A stretch of 64,000 nt of DNA. Origin: an uncultured Spirochaetota bacterium (GTDB lineage Bacteria > Spirochaetota > Spirochaetia > Treponematales > Treponemataceae). Position numbers and translations under genes: made by a program. Position 1 is the first letter of the stretch. Every line of letters begins with the position of its first letter. Of this stretch, positions 1 to 11,100 are shown piece after piece. The notes beneath the pieces were generated by a model that worked only from the letters and a program-made list of their open reading frames with translations, did not search any database and was not told the DNA's origin. The stretch lies in assembly GCA_944389415.1 (NCBI GenBank), contig CALXMF010000001.1, forward strand, positions 248,001 through 312,000, read 5' to 3'.

Positions 1-509
1 CAAATACTCGAGATAAAGGAGTCAATGAAATGTCCAGTGCCCTCAAGCGCCGCTTCAGCTTTGAAACGGTGCAACCAGTGGGAGATGTGGCCTTGGAAAA
101 ACAGATTATTTTGGACGAAGTGAAAGCAATGGCTCAAAATGCGGGACTCTCTGTGCCGCTGGATGAAGATGCGGCTACCCTGCTGGCTACCGCTTACCAT
201 GAGTTACGGCAAGGGATCTCTGCCGAAGGGATGCGTCTGAAAAAGCCCTCCGCTGTCATGAGTACCGCTGAGGCAGTCTCCGTTTATTACCAGACTCTCA
301 TGAGTGCCTGGTACTACGGCGGACCGGAGCAAGCCCGACATCTTGATGAACACGCCATAGCAGAAAATCTAGCTGGAGCGGTGGCAAAGGAATCCCGGGA
401 AGAACTGGCAGTTGTTCGTGAATACTTTTCCACTATTGTACAGAAAAAAGCAGAGCGGGGGAACGGAGCATGGAAACGGTTTTACGAGGCTGGCAAACGG
501 CTGAAGTGA
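1..509 (+). CDS. MoxR-family AAA+ ATPase, C-terminal part (5' end outside window)
   Basis: The reading frame is open from base 3, so the ATG at 30 is internal and this is the tail of a longer gene cut by the window edge. The first visible residues (NTRDKGVNEMSSALKRRF) are the sensor-1/arginine-finger stretch typical of MoxR AAA+ ATPases, followed by the helical lid domain. MoxR proteins are ATP-driven chaperone-like motors that usually work with a VWA-domain partner, and such a partner is encoded at 2911. The stop lies 40 bases inside the next gene, so the two are translationally coupled. The gene corresponds to E. coli yehL in a similar gene set. Walker A and B motifs are not visible because they lie upstream. 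Confidence 0.85.
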   Translation, partial: NTRDKGVNEMSSALKRRFSFETVQPVGDVALEKQIILDEVKAMAQNAGLSVPLDEDAATLLATAYHELRQGISAEGMRLKKPSAVMSTAEAVSVYYQTLMSAWYYGGPEQARHLDEHAIAENLAGAVAKESREELAVVREYFSTIVQKKAERGNGAWKRFYEAGKRLK

Positions 510-2914
510 TCCCTTTCGACTATGATGAGCCGGTACTCTACTACCCGGTACGGCATCATTCTCCTGCCTGCGCTTGGCATCTGGAACGAGCCATAGAAAG
601 GTATAAACCGGAGTTGGTGCTGGTAGAGGGGCCGGAGAATGCAAATGACCTCATTCCCATTCTGGCAAGCCCGGAAACAGAAGCGCCTGTTGCTCTTTAC
701 TATGCATACCGGGATGATGCCGGTTTTCTGAGTCCTGCCGAGCATCTGAAAGATGATCTCCCACCGGTAAATTGTGCCTGCTATTATCCTTTTTTGGATC
801 AGTCGCCGGAACTGGTCGCACTGCGTCTTGCGGAACACCTAAAGATTCCTGCCCGCTTCATTGATCTTCCCTATGGCGAAATTCTGGCAGCTACCCGATC
901 AGGAACCGGCCTGCGGAAAGAAGAAACTGCCATCAGCTATGCGGATGACAGTTTTCTTGCCCCGGAACTGCTGTGGAAAAGCGTGTGCGAAAAAACAGGT
1001 ACCCGGGATTTTGAGGAGTTCTGGGAAAAATACTATGAAAACAAGGGATTTTCCCTATCAACTGAAGAATTTGTACGCCAGGTAAACGCCTGGTGTCTGC
1101 AGGCTCGAAAGAATACACCCCATCAGGAAATGGAAGAAGACGGATGTCTTGCCCGAGAGTTCCACATGGCCCGGCGTATCCGGGAAGCTGCCCAGTCTTA
1201 CAGAAAAATTCTGATAGTAGCCGGAGGCTTTCACATTTGGGGGCTTCTCCATCCGGAAAACAAACACAAGATTTGTCCAAATATTCCCAAAGACAGCCAA
1301 ACTGTTTATCCTGTTCGCTATTCTGAACCAGCGGCAGACGCTCTGTCAGGCTATGCCAGCGGTATGCCGGCTCCTGCTTTTTATCGGAAACTCTGGCAGC
1401 AGCTTCATACGGATGGGACAAGCACAACGGAGGCATGGAATAGCGTAGTGCTGGATACTATTGTGCGCTGCGGCAGGCGGTTACGGGCAACAGGAGAAAT
1501 TATTTCCGCCTATGATGAGCAGTGCGCCTTACAGCAGGCCCAAGGCTTGGCAGCTCTTCGAAGCAAAGAAGCACCCGGACTTTATGAATTGCAGGATGGT
1601 ATTTTAAGCGCCTTTGTAAAGGGAGAAGCCAATCTGGCCGGATGCGAGCCCCTGCGCCTTCTTCGAAAGATTACCACAGGAAACAAGATAGGCAGTCTGT
1701 GCCGCAGCGATCTGATACCGCCGCTGGTACAGGATTTTGCCCGACAGTGTAAAAAATATCGTCTCCGGCAGAATTCCGCTGACCGACAGGAAGTGACCCT
1801 TGAGATTTTTTCCAAAACACGTCACCGGGCGGAAAGCTGCTTTCTCCATCAGAGCATATTTTTAGACTGTGGCTATGCTAAGCGGGACAAGGGACCGGAC
1901 CTGTTACACGGTACGGGACGCAACCTTATCAGAGAACAATGGATTTGTCAGTGGTCTGCAGGAGTAGAAACCGCTTTGATAGAACATGCAATCTGGGGTG
2001 CTACTGTTGCAGAAGCCTGTGTCCATCTGCTGCACCGCCGTCTGGCAGAAGCTCCCCGCGCAGTAGATGGAGCGGAACTTCTAGTACAGGGCTTTCTCAT
2101 GGGGCTGGGAGATACGGCGGATACCATGGCTCACCGATTAGAAGAATTACTGTTGACTGACGGGGATTTCTCTTCCCTTTGCGGAGCTTGCACTGCCATC
2201 AGCACTTTGGAGGCATGGCAAGAACAGTACCATGAGAAGGGAAGTTACAACTATAATGCTCTACTACGGCAGTGTTTTGCCCGAATTTTGCACATGCTGC
2301 CATCTATGTCTGCAGTAGATGATCGAGGGGTAGAGACCATTCAACAACATTGTCAATTACTCTATGAAATAACAGCCCGTCCTGCGTTTTCTGATTTACG
2401 GACCGATTTCCTTGCCACTTTGGAAGAATTGATTGCGCAAGAACCGATTCATCCCGCCCTTCACGGCACTGCTCTAGGACTTCTTTACGGCGGAGCACCG
2501 GAAAAAAAGGAACTGGCTGTACAAACTGCAGCCGGGTATCTACGGGGTACCCATGACCAGAAGATGCGGGCGGCAGCATTTCTTCAAGGCCTTTTCCGTA
2601 CCGCCCGGGATTTACTGCTGGTAAACAATATTCAGCTGACATCTATCGACACATTGCTGTGTGAATTGGAGGATGAAGAATTTATGAATCTGCTGCCTCA
2701 GCTTCGTCTCGCATTCAGTTACTTCACCCCCACCGAAACAGCTCGATTGGCCCGCCAGGCAGCAACTTTTCACAATAAAAATCGGCTAAACACTGAAAAC
2801 AATGCTGTTTCCCCATCTGATTATACTTGTTGGGAATCCATTGACGCATGGGCAGCACAGCAATTGAGCCAGTGGAAATCACCCCATATTGAAAAAGGAG
2901 ATGACAGTGTATGA
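470..2914 (+). CDS. DUF5682 family protein (YehM-like)
   Basis: An 814-residue cytoplasmic protein with no signal peptide or membrane segment. The N-terminus carries the family signature RHHSPACAWHL (residues 28-38) followed by LVLVEGPENAND near residue 50, which are the conserved blocks of DUF5682. The remainder looks mostly helical. The family has no established biochemical activity; it is consistently encoded between a MoxR ATPase and a VWA protein, so it is probably a core component or substrate adaptor of that machine (inference). The start ATG at 470 is preceded by GGAG and overlaps the moxR 3' end. The stop overlaps the VWA start in an ATGA. The arrangement matches E. coli yehM. Confidence 0.85.
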   Translation: METVLRGWQTAEVIPFDYDEPVLYYPVRHHSPACAWHLERAIERYKPELVLVEGPENANDLIPILASPETEAPVALYYAYRDDAGFLSPAEHLKDDLPPVNCACYYPFLDQSPELVALRLAEHLKIPARFIDLPYGEILAATRSGTGLRKEETAISYADDSFLAPELLWKSVCEKTGTRDFEEFWEKYYENKGFSLSTEEFVRQVNAWCLQARKNTPHQEMEEDGCLAREFHMARRIREAAQSYRKILIVAGGFHIWGLLHPENKHKICPNIPKDSQTVYPVRYSEPAADALSGYASGMPAPAFYRKLWQQLHTDGTSTTEAWNSVVLDTIVRCGRRLRATGEIISAYDEQCALQQAQGLAALRSKEAPGLYELQDGILSAFVKGEANLAGCEPLRLLRKITTGNKIGSLCRSDLIPPLVQDFARQCKKYRLRQNSADRQEVTLEIFSKTRHRAESCFLHQSIFLDCGYAKRDKGPDLLHGTGRNLIREQWICQWSAGVETALIEHAIWGATVAEACVHLLHRRLAEAPRAVDGAELLVQGFLMGLGDTADTMAHRLEELLLTDGDFSSLCGACTAISTLEAWQEQYHEKGSYNYNALLRQCFARILHMLPSMSAVDDRGVETIQQHCQLLYEITARPAFSDLRTDFLATLEELIAQEPIHPALHGTALGLLYGGAPEKKELAVQTAAGYLRGTHDQKMRAAAFLQGLFRTARDLLLVNNIQLTSIDTLLCELEDEEFMNLLPQLRLAFSYFTPTETARLARQAATFHNKNRLNTENNAVSPSDYTCWESIDAWAAQQLSQWKSPHIEKGDDSV

Positions 2915-4029
2915 TCACTCATGGTGCGGCACTTAACCGTTGGCGGCTGATACTGGGGAAAAACGCAGAAGATTCGCTCTCGCTTACAGAAAAACGGTTA
3001 GTTCGAATGGATGACGCGCTTGATTTTCTCTACAGCCGGGAGGCGGGGCCTGATGTCCGCCGAGAACAAAATGGCGGACAAGAAGAAAGCCACCCGACTG
3101 TTGTTCGCTGGCTCCATGAAATACGGGAACTTTTTCCAAAAGAAACAGCTGAAATTCTTCAGCGCCATGCTTTGGATCGTTATCAGCTAACGGCTTTACT
3201 CACGGATCAAGAAATATTGGAAAAGATGGAACCAGATGAGGCATTATTGGAAACTGTTCTAAGTCTCAAAGGAATGATGAAAGGCCCGGTACTGGACGCA
3301 GCCCGGCGAATTGTAGAGCGGGTAGTAGCCCAACTGATAAACAAAATGCAGCAGGAAATCCGCCGTTCCGCTTTCGGCAAGCTGAACCGTACTAGCCGCA
3401 GTGCAGTACCCTCCCTGCGGAATCTGGATATAAAGCGTACTATTCGTAAAAACCTTGCTCACTATGACCGGGAAAATCAGCGGCTTGTTTTGGAACAGCT
3501 TTATTTTAACAGCAGAATTCAGCGGCACACACCATGGCATGTGATTATTGCCGTAGATGAAAGCGGCTCCATGCTCCCCAGCATCATCCACTCCGCAGTG
3601 ATGGCAGGGATTTTCGCAAAACTTCCTATGCTTACTACAAACTTAATTATATTCGATACCGCCATAGTAGATCTCACCAACCGGATGGATGATCCGGTGG
3701 AAACTCTGATGAGTGTACAGCTCGGCGGAGGTACCGATATTGCAAAAGCTATGGCATACTGCAAAAATCTTATTTCACAACCCCGGCGAACCATAGTAGT
3801 ACTGGTAAGCGACCTGTGCGAAGGCGGTTCCCGGCAGACTCTCTACCATACCTGCAACGATATTGTGGAAAGCGGCGCCCGGTTCATAGCCCTTACCGCT
3901 CTCAATGAACAGGCAGTTCCCGACTATGACCGAACTACTGCCCAGACACTTGCAGATTTAGGGGCTCATGTGGCAGCTATGACTCCTGAACATCTGACGG
4001 ACTTTATGGCCGGCATTATGAATACATAA
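2911..4029 (+). CDS. VWA (CoxE/YehP-like) domain protein
   Basis: A 372-residue protein with an N-terminal helical region and a C-terminal von Willebrand A domain. A complete MIDAS metal site is visible: DESGS at residues 216-220, the threonine in GGGTD at 275 and the aspartate in VSDLCEGG at 301. VWA proteins of this type bind divalent metal and partner proteins and pair with MoxR ATPases, as in RavA-ViaA. The start overlaps the DUF5682 stop by four bases (ATGA), so the genes are co-translated. The length is close to E. coli YehP (378 aa). The physical partner is presumably the MoxR protein encoded at the window start; this is inferred from gene order. Confidence 0.88.
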   Translation: MITHGAALNRWRLILGKNAEDSLSLTEKRLVRMDDALDFLYSREAGPDVRREQNGGQEESHPTVVRWLHEIRELFPKETAEILQRHALDRYQLTALLTDQEILEKMEPDEALLETVLSLKGMMKGPVLDAARRIVERVVAQLINKMQQEIRRSAFGKLNRTSRSAVPSLRNLDIKRTIRKNLAHYDRENQRLVLEQLYFNSRIQRHTPWHVIIAVDESGSMLPSIIHSAVMAGIFAKLPMLTTNLIIFDTAIVDLTNRMDDPVETLMSVQLGGGTDIAKAMAYCKNLISQPRRTIVVLVSDLCEGGSRQTLYHTCNDIVESGARFIALTALNEQAVPDYDRTTAQTLADLGAHVAAMTPEHLTDFMAGIMNT

Positions 4030-4044
4030 AAGGAGGTGACAGAC

Positions 4045-5718
4045 ATGAAAATTCCTCAGACATTGACTGCCGCCCTGCTGTCGGCGGATGAGGAGTATCT
4101 TATCGCACTTTGCAACAAAGGTACATTGAACCGGGCAAAAAAGGATCTTGCCACCATACAACCAGAAGTAAAGCAAGCAGAAGGCGAAAGCATTACCCTA
4201 TCAGTGGGAGATGCAATATGTACCATCATCTTACCTTTTGGAAACAGCACCTGTACCTGCCCCAGCAGTACCATGTGCCGCCATCGAATCAGTGCTATTT
4301 TGTGGCTAAAGGAACAAGTATCTCAAAAGAACACCCTGCAAGAAGAAGCTGACACTTTATCCAAAGATGAGCATGCCGGAAAGATATCAGAGGAATTAAC
4401 CACCCTGCTCTCTGCCTATCCCTCCCAGACACTAATCAGAAAGTTAGGAGAGCAACGAGTATCCTCCCTCATTCAGCGGGAAAATACCCCGCAAAAGGCG
4501 GCAATCCAAGAAAGCAGTACTATAACAGTAGAGATGCCCTGGATTCCTGCCACTGTGCGGTTTATCGCCCCATTGGAGCACAGCAGATGTACTTGTCACA
4601 GCCAGAGTTTCTGCAGCCACAAGATAGAAGCCCTGCTCACATGGCAGCTGCGCCATGGTGTTATAGAGGCAGATAATCTTCTGTCCGTTTTCCGCAATAA
4701 AACTCATAGCGCACAAAATTGCCAAGAGATATGTTTTGCCGTTCAGAATACCTTAACAGACTGGATACGCACAGGTCTGACGCGTCTGCCCGACTCTAGT
4801 TTGGAAACAGCGGAACGGCTGGCAGGTTTGTGCCACACCAGTGAACTTCCATCTCTGGAACGGGCAATACGCAGACTTCATGGAGAATTACAAAGTTATT
4901 TTACCCGCTCCGCAGCCTTTCGTACCGAAATGCTGCTGCACCGGATGTCAGAGGTATGGCGCCTTGCCTCTGCTTTGCAAACAGCATCGGAACAGGATGC
5001 GATACAACTGGCTGGCACTTTCCGAGACGAATACCAAGCTGTTGGTAATCTGCACCTTTATCTTTTGGGACTTCGGGAAGTGAACCTTGTGGGGGGCTAT
5101 GCTGGGACTGTATATTATTTTTATGAAACACAAAAGCACCAATATTACACCTATCGAGATCTGCGCCCTCAATTTTACGAAGAAAAAAATCTATACGGTT
5201 CCAAAGAAATCATTCTCTGGGACCTGCCCGGAACACTTCGCCAGGCGTGGAACTGTTACATTGATCTTAGCGGTGCCCGAGTCAGCGAAGAAGGTAATCT
5301 TTCCGCCACCAGTCAATGCCGAGGCACACTCCTGCAAAAGAGTCCTCCGGGATCTGCAGTACCCTCATCAGCAGTAACAGAGGACTTTTCTTCTCTTCTT
5401 TCCCGCAGTCACCCTGATATGGGAGAACTGGACCGCTTGGCAATCCTGCGGCCCCATCGGGGAGAGCTGCAGGATTATGACCGGGTAGAACAGCGATTCT
5501 CTTTGAGACTGCTGGACAAGGCAAAGAGAGATATCTGGCTCACTGTTCGTTACCGGGAGAAAGAACGGGCGGTAGTGGAAACTCTGGAACAATTGGCCGG
5601 TCAATGGAAACGGAACCCCTCTTTGCGGCCAGTGTTCTTTGGAGAGCTATACAGAGAAAATAACCGTCTATGTCTCTCCCCCATTGAATGTTTTACAAAT
5701 TGGGAGAAAAATTCATGA
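4045..5718 (+). CDS. SWIM zinc-finger protein (YehQ-like)
   Basis: A 557-residue protein. I prefer the ATG at 4045 over the in-frame GTG at 4036 because the strong AAGGAGG site lies about 8 bases before the ATG and too close to the GTG. Two separate SWIM-type zinc motifs are visible: C70-x-C72-x5-C78-x-H80 and C182-x-C184-x5-C190-x-H192. SWIM fingers bind DNA or protein; here the family is known only as a regular companion of MoxR/VWA/DUF5682 genes. The rest of the chain has no motif I recognise. The stop overlaps the start of the next small gene by four bases. Confidence 0.85.
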   Translation: MKIPQTLTAALLSADEEYLIALCNKGTLNRAKKDLATIQPEVKQAEGESITLSVGDAICTIILPFGNSTCTCPSSTMCRHRISAILWLKEQVSQKNTLQEEADTLSKDEHAGKISEELTTLLSAYPSQTLIRKLGEQRVSSLIQRENTPQKAAIQESSTITVEMPWIPATVRFIAPLEHSRCTCHSQSFCSHKIEALLTWQLRHGVIEADNLLSVFRNKTHSAQNCQEICFAVQNTLTDWIRTGLTRLPDSSLETAERLAGLCHTSELPSLERAIRRLHGELQSYFTRSAAFRTEMLLHRMSEVWRLASALQTASEQDAIQLAGTFRDEYQAVGNLHLYLLGLREVNLVGGYAGTVYYFYETQKHQYYTYRDLRPQFYEEKNLYGSKEIILWDLPGTLRQAWNCYIDLSGARVSEEGNLSATSQCRGTLLQKSPPGSAVPSSAVTEDFSSLLSRSHPDMGELDRLAILRPHRGELQDYDRVEQRFSLRLLDKAKRDIWLTVRYREKERAVVETLEQLAGQWKRNPSLRPVFFGELYRENNRLCLSPIECFTNWEKNS

Positions 5719-6053
5719 ATCTATGTTTGAATGCCATGGAGTCTCTCCTTACTGACCTTTTGCAAACTGGTCTTGATACAGGCTCTATAGATAGTGCAGC
5801 AGAATTTAAACGGCTGGCGGAGGAGTGTGAAGCTTGCGGGCTTCATACAGGGTCTGCGTCGATGCAAAAATTATCCGATTTATTGGATATGCGTACCCAC
5901 ACACTAAACAAACAGGATACACCCCTGATTGATACTATTTTTCAGGCGGAACATTATATTACCCTCTGTCGGGAACGTTTGCAGGAAGTCGAAATTCTGC
6001 GCAGTTGGAAAGAATATCCCAACCAAAATAAAAAAGGAAGAAATATCACATGA
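5715..6053 (+). CDS. small protein of unknown function in MoxR/SWIM operon
   Basis: A 112-residue acidic, largely helical protein that I do not recognise. The start ATG at 5715 follows a GGGAGAA ribosome site and overlaps the SWIM gene stop (ATGA); its own stop overlaps the next gene in the same way. This chain of four-base overlaps shows it is a real member of the operon. It has no signal peptide, membrane segment or metal motif beyond three scattered cysteines. It could be a small adaptor bridging the SWIM protein and the HEAT/DUF4132 proteins, but that is inference from position only. Confidence 0.75.
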   Translation: MNLCLNAMESLLTDLLQTGLDTGSIDSAAEFKRLAEECEACGLHTGSASMQKLSDLLDMRTHTLNKQDTPLIDTIFQAEHYITLCRERLQEVEILRSWKEYPNQNKKGRNIT

Positions 6054-8134
6054 ATTCCCAATCAAATAAACCGAAAAAAACGAATGACTTGGAGCGCCTT
6101 TTCCAGCTCTGGAACCTGACCCCTGCAAATGGAGTCCTTGCCCGGACTTACCTGACAGACGACAGGGCGGACGATAGCTTGCTCTCCGGTGCGGAGCGGC
6201 AGATATTCGCTCTCCTGTACAGTGACGAGGGACATGAGGTCAACGAACTTTTGAACAAACTTGCCCCGCCGGATCAGGAGGAAATCCAAGCCAAAGTGCT
6301 GAAGCTATTGTGGGCCATCGGCGGAAGTACCGCCGGATTTGCCGCCCAACCCGGACAGCAAATCTACAACACGGACAACGAAAAGAGCGACGAACTCTTC
6401 CGCTTTCGCAGCCGGATACTGGGCATCCCCGCAGCAGCAGCCATGGATGCGGAGGAAATCGCCGCATATCCCAGAGGAGTTGACCAGACACAACGGCTGC
6501 GGCGTCTGGCCGCTACCAATCCCGATGCGCTGGTGGAGGCCCAACGGTTAATTAGCGACACATGGAACTCCATGCCCGGCGGCGGTCAACAGTACTGTTC
6601 TGACAGTTGCGGGGAGATTGACGATTTATGGGAGTCTATGGCCGTCGGAGTGCTGGCTATGGTGTTGCTGACCGCCGTAAAACAGGACGGAACAGAAAAA
6701 TCTCTGCATAAGGAGCAGGAAGAAGTGGTACTTAACCGGGTAGAAGCCATTTTGGATCACTATGACGAGACCGCCCTCTCCGAACAGGATGCCTCCCTGC
6801 TGAAAGCCTATATCCAAGCCGGCGATCCGACGGCACCGTTTCCGGAGACATCCCGCCCCACCGCCTGGCAGCGCGAGCCTCTGGATATCTTTACCGAGAA
6901 CTATCTCCTCTACAAGATGGCCGCCAAGTACGCCGTGATGTGTACCGCCCCGGCAGTTCTGTTTGGTCTGGGAGACGATTCCCGTCTCTCTTGCGCCCTG
7001 CGAGTGCTGACAGGAATCGAAATTGAAACGACACTGGAGGCAATTCTCCTTTTCCTGCCGGAAGATCGGGATGTAGACGCACTGGATTCCCTGATTCCCC
7101 ACATTCCCGGCGGAAAAGTCACCCTGTTGCGTTTTTTGGTAATGGACGGACAGAATTACAGAGAACAGGGACAAAAGGTGGCTGAACGTTACCGAGCCGG
7201 CGGGGAGGAGGCTGCCAATCTCCTAAACATTGAAGAATATGAACGGTTGGGCCGTCTGCTGCCGGATCTGAAACACAGCAAGGATGAGGCTTGGATAAAT
7301 GCTCTGCATGACCGGATCGTACTCTGTATACTAAATATCTTTGACAAGAACTCCCAGAGAGAAATCATCCGGGATTACCTGGAGGGCAAAGAAGCTTTTG
7401 CAAACAGTGCTGCCTTTCTCAAGCCGATCCGCAACGAAAACCACTGGATCTTCAACGTGGATGAGGGGATACTGGAGTACCGGAAGCTGGCCGGGTGGGA
7501 TGAGTTTGCCTGCCGGTGCATGATCGTTCTCTGCCTCACCTGCACGGGAAACGGCATTTCCAAACCGCTTCTCAATAACAAAGACGAAAAGCAGACCATA
7601 GACGCATTTGTGAAAGCTCTGCCCGCACTGGGACTGCCGGTAAGGGACTGTATGACCGTGCTGGCGACCATGTGCGATCAGATATACGATGAGAAGGGAA
7701 AAAAGCTCCTGATAAAGGCGGTACGAAAGCACTTTGTCACAGAGCCGGGGCTGGCGGGTCTGGCAGACGCAGCCCGCAACAGTTCCTCTTCCGCCCGGAT
7801 CATGGCGGTGGAGGGACTGGAAACACTAGCCTCCACCCTCGAATGCACAGAGGAAGCCCGCAGGGCACTGACAGCCTGCGCCGGAGACTCATCCAAACAG
7901 GTACAGGAACTGCTGATGCAGATTTATCTCAGCCACCCGGACTGGGATCAGGACTATCTAGCCATGCTGAGCGGTAAAAAGGCGGCACAACGGATTCTTG
8001 CGGCCAAGGTGCTGGCAGGTCTTGATGCGGAAAAATACCGTCCGGCACAGAAGAAAGCCCTTTCCGCGGAAAAGAATGCCAAGGTGATGGAACAAATCAC
8101 TGCCCTGCTTGTGAACGCCCGACAGGAACAATAG
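6050..8134 (+). CDS. HEAT-type repeat protein, paralogue lacking DUF4132
   Basis: A 694-residue protein similar along nearly its whole length to residues 1-673 of the next gene product. Shared blocks include the LFQLW start, the AAAMDAEE/AAAMDAEY segment, the run LADAARNSSSSARI versus LADAAQNGSSAARI, SSKQVQE versus TSKQVQE, and the closing HPDW-QDYL-ML and AEKNAKV blocks. It ends exactly where the partner continues into its C-terminal DUF4132 region. The helical, alanine- and leucine-rich character suggests an alpha-solenoid scaffold. The start overlaps the preceding stop (ATGA) behind AAAAAAGGAAG. It is best read as a tandem duplication in which one copy lost or never had the tail. Confidence 0.8.
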   Translation: MNSQSNKPKKTNDLERLFQLWNLTPANGVLARTYLTDDRADDSLLSGAERQIFALLYSDEGHEVNELLNKLAPPDQEEIQAKVLKLLWAIGGSTAGFAAQPGQQIYNTDNEKSDELFRFRSRILGIPAAAAMDAEEIAAYPRGVDQTQRLRRLAATNPDALVEAQRLISDTWNSMPGGGQQYCSDSCGEIDDLWESMAVGVLAMVLLTAVKQDGTEKSLHKEQEEVVLNRVEAILDHYDETALSEQDASLLKAYIQAGDPTAPFPETSRPTAWQREPLDIFTENYLLYKMAAKYAVMCTAPAVLFGLGDDSRLSCALRVLTGIEIETTLEAILLFLPEDRDVDALDSLIPHIPGGKVTLLRFLVMDGQNYREQGQKVAERYRAGGEEAANLLNIEEYERLGRLLPDLKHSKDEAWINALHDRIVLCILNIFDKNSQREIIRDYLEGKEAFANSAAFLKPIRNENHWIFNVDEGILEYRKLAGWDEFACRCMIVLCLTCTGNGISKPLLNNKDEKQTIDAFVKALPALGLPVRDCMTVLATMCDQIYDEKGKKLLIKAVRKHFVTEPGLAGLADAARNSSSSARIMAVEGLETLASTLECTEEARRALTACAGDSSKQVQELLMQIYLSHPDWDQDYLAMLSGKKAAQRILAAKVLAGLDAEKYRPAQKKALSAEKNAKVMEQITALLVNARQEQ

Positions 8135-8163
8135 AAACAAAATAAAAAAGGAGATAATCACAC

Positions 8164-11100
8164 ATGAACATTCAACCAAACGAACCGGAAAAACCGGACA
8201 CCTTGGGTCAGCTTTTCCAACTCTGGAGACTGCGCCCCGCAAACCAAGCCATTGCTCGGGCTTACCTTATGGACGATCAAGCAGAGGATAAACTTCTCTC
8301 CGGTGTTAAGAGGCAGATTTTCTCCTTATTCGAATGGCATGAACAATGGGAAATCAACAAATTTCTCAAAGAAATAACTGTACCAGCTCAAATCGAGAAA
8401 CAGTCTAAAATTTTGCGCTTTCTCTGGGCTATCGGACACAGTACTGCCGGGTTTGCTGCCATCTTTGACTACAATGATATAACTAGCAGTAACGCCGTAA
8501 GCGATAGCACATTTCATCAGCGTTGCGAAGTCCTTGGTAGTGCAGCAGCAGCAGCCATGGATGCGGAATATGCCGCTGCCGTACCAACAGGATACGACCA
8601 AATCGCACGGCTGTATAAACTGGCAAGTACCACCCCGACTGTACTCCTAGAAGCTCAGAAATTAATTGCCGATCCTCGCAATTCCATGGCTGATATAGTT
8701 ATTACTGGAGTTTTGCTAGCCAATACGGATCCGGCGGAGAAAGAACCCAGTCTGCTGGAAAAATTATTTGGAATGGCTTCTACTTCCCAGTGGGCCAAAG
8801 TGGAACGATTACTGGCGAGAACAGATGATATTGTGGAAAGTGCCTCCGGTTCCGGTCTTTCCTCTGCGGACATTGGAAATCTGAAATGTTACATTCATGC
8901 TGGAGACTCTTCTGCTCCGGTACCCAACACACAGGTTCCTACTGCCTGGCAGTTGCCGGAACAGGACATTTTTGACAGTCTTTTAGCCAACGAATATGCA
9001 GTGGAGTGTATGGCCGCTTGTATAATATTTGGTCTCCAACATGACCACCGCCTGATCTGTGCCTTGCGAGTCCTGGCAGGGTTAAACCTCTGCGACACAC
9101 TCCAAGGCATACTCAATTTTTTGCCACCGGAATGGGATATCTCTTTTTTGGATACACTGCTGCCCCACATTCCTGGTGGGGCAGTGACCGTATTGCGCTT
9201 TGCAGCAAAAGACCTTACCCGGCGCAACAAAGAAATTGTCCAACGGTACTATGAAAACGTAGATACAGCACTACAATATTGTAATTCTAATGAATACATC
9301 AACTTATGCAAATTATTACTTAAGGTAAATAACGGAGAGAATAGTGCATGGATGGGATCTCTGCGGAGGTTCATCACCGACATATATGTAAAACGTTTTA
9401 TGCAAGGTCCCTTGCAGACTATTGTCCACGATTATTTGTCCGGTCAGGGAAACTTTGCCGATAGTATGGCCATACTCAACCCAATTCATAAAGAGTTCCG
9501 TTATATCTTCGATATTGGGGACATCCTATGCGGCTATCAAAAAGTAATCGGCTGGGACGAATTTGCCTGTCGGTGGATTATTATCTCCTGTCTTACTTGT
9601 CCGGGGAGCGGCGTTGACTCATCCTTCAGCTCCTTTTCTTCCCACGCCGACATGAAGCAAAATATGAATACCTTTGTTAATTCTCTCATTGTGAGAGGAT
9701 TGCCCATGCGTGATTGCATCACGGTACTGGCTTCCCTATATGAAAACTTGTATCAGGGTAGTATAGCTACAATCATTGAAGAGGCCATACAGGAGAACTT
9801 TGTCACACCAGCAGCACTGGACGTCCTGGCAGATGCGGCACAGAACGGTTCCTCTGCTGCCAGAATCTTGGCAATAAAAGGATTGGATGCCTTATCTGCT
9901 GACCATGTCTGCGCCGAGGGTGCCCGTAAGGCTTTGATTCTGTGCGCAGCTGACACTTCCAAACAGGTGCAGGAGGTTCTGATAGAGTGCTTCACGAACC
10001 ATCCTGACTGGGAACAAGACTATCTTACCATGTTAGGAAGTAAAAAAGCCGCAGTACGCAGCCTTGCTATTCGCATACTGGCAGGCATCGATACAGAGAA
10101 ATACCGCATAGCTCTTGAAGGGGCATTAACCGCAGAAAAAAATGCAAAAGTGACGGCTCAGATTTCTGCTCTGCTGGGACTATCTGATGTGACAGATGCA
10201 AATGAACAAACTACAGCAAACTTGATTGCACAAACACTCAAGGGAGGAAAAAAGAGAAAGGTTCACTGGCTTCTGGAGCAGTCTCTGCCTGTAGTCCACC
10301 ATACAGACGAAGCCCAAACCCCAGCTACAGAAGAGCAGATTGCCGCTCTTTTTGTGGCTTATGCCGATTTAGGGCGTATGGGGCGAAGTGATACAGCTGC
10401 CGCCATTGCCGCCGATTTAGATAAAAAAGATTTGGAAGCACTGGCCTGTGAAGTATGGGAACTGTGGTTCAAGGCAGGAGCACAAAGTAAAACAAAGTGG
10501 GTTCTCCCCTTTGCCGCGGTATTTGGAGGAGCGGCTATGACACCCAAACTCATTCGTGCCATCAACGATTGGCCTCAAAATGCCAGAGGTGCCATTGCCT
10601 GCGACGCTGTGGCAGCTCTCTCTGTAAGCCCCGACCCGGCGGCTCTTGTGACAGTGGACAGCATTTCCCGGAAATTCAAGTTCCGCCAGGTAAAGGCCGC
10701 GGCAACCGCTGCGCTGGAAAGTGCTGCAAAAGAACTGGGTATCACGACAGAAGAACTGGCTGACCGTATCGTCCCCACATTGGATTTTGCACCTGATGGT
10801 ACCCGAATCTTTGATTATGGCTCCAGAAAATTCATCGTTCGGCTGACTCCCTCATTGGAACTGGTAGTGAACACAGAGGCTGGTAAAACAGTAAAGTCCA
10901 TGCCCGCACCCGGTAAGACTGACAACACAGAGAAAGCCACTGCCGCTTACGAAGCGTACAAGACTCTAAAAAAACAGCTCAAGACCACTGTTACCGCACA
11001 GCGTGCCCGACTGGAATTGGCGCTTTCCGCACAGCGATGTTGGGACAGCAAAGCTTGGCGAAAGCTGTTTGTGGAAAATCCAGTAATGCACCAGTTTGCC

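Noticed and set aside
30-509. A 159-aa gene starting with the ATG at 30
   Set aside because: The frame is open to the window edge and encodes the conserved MoxR residues before this ATG, so it is an internal methionine of a truncated gene.
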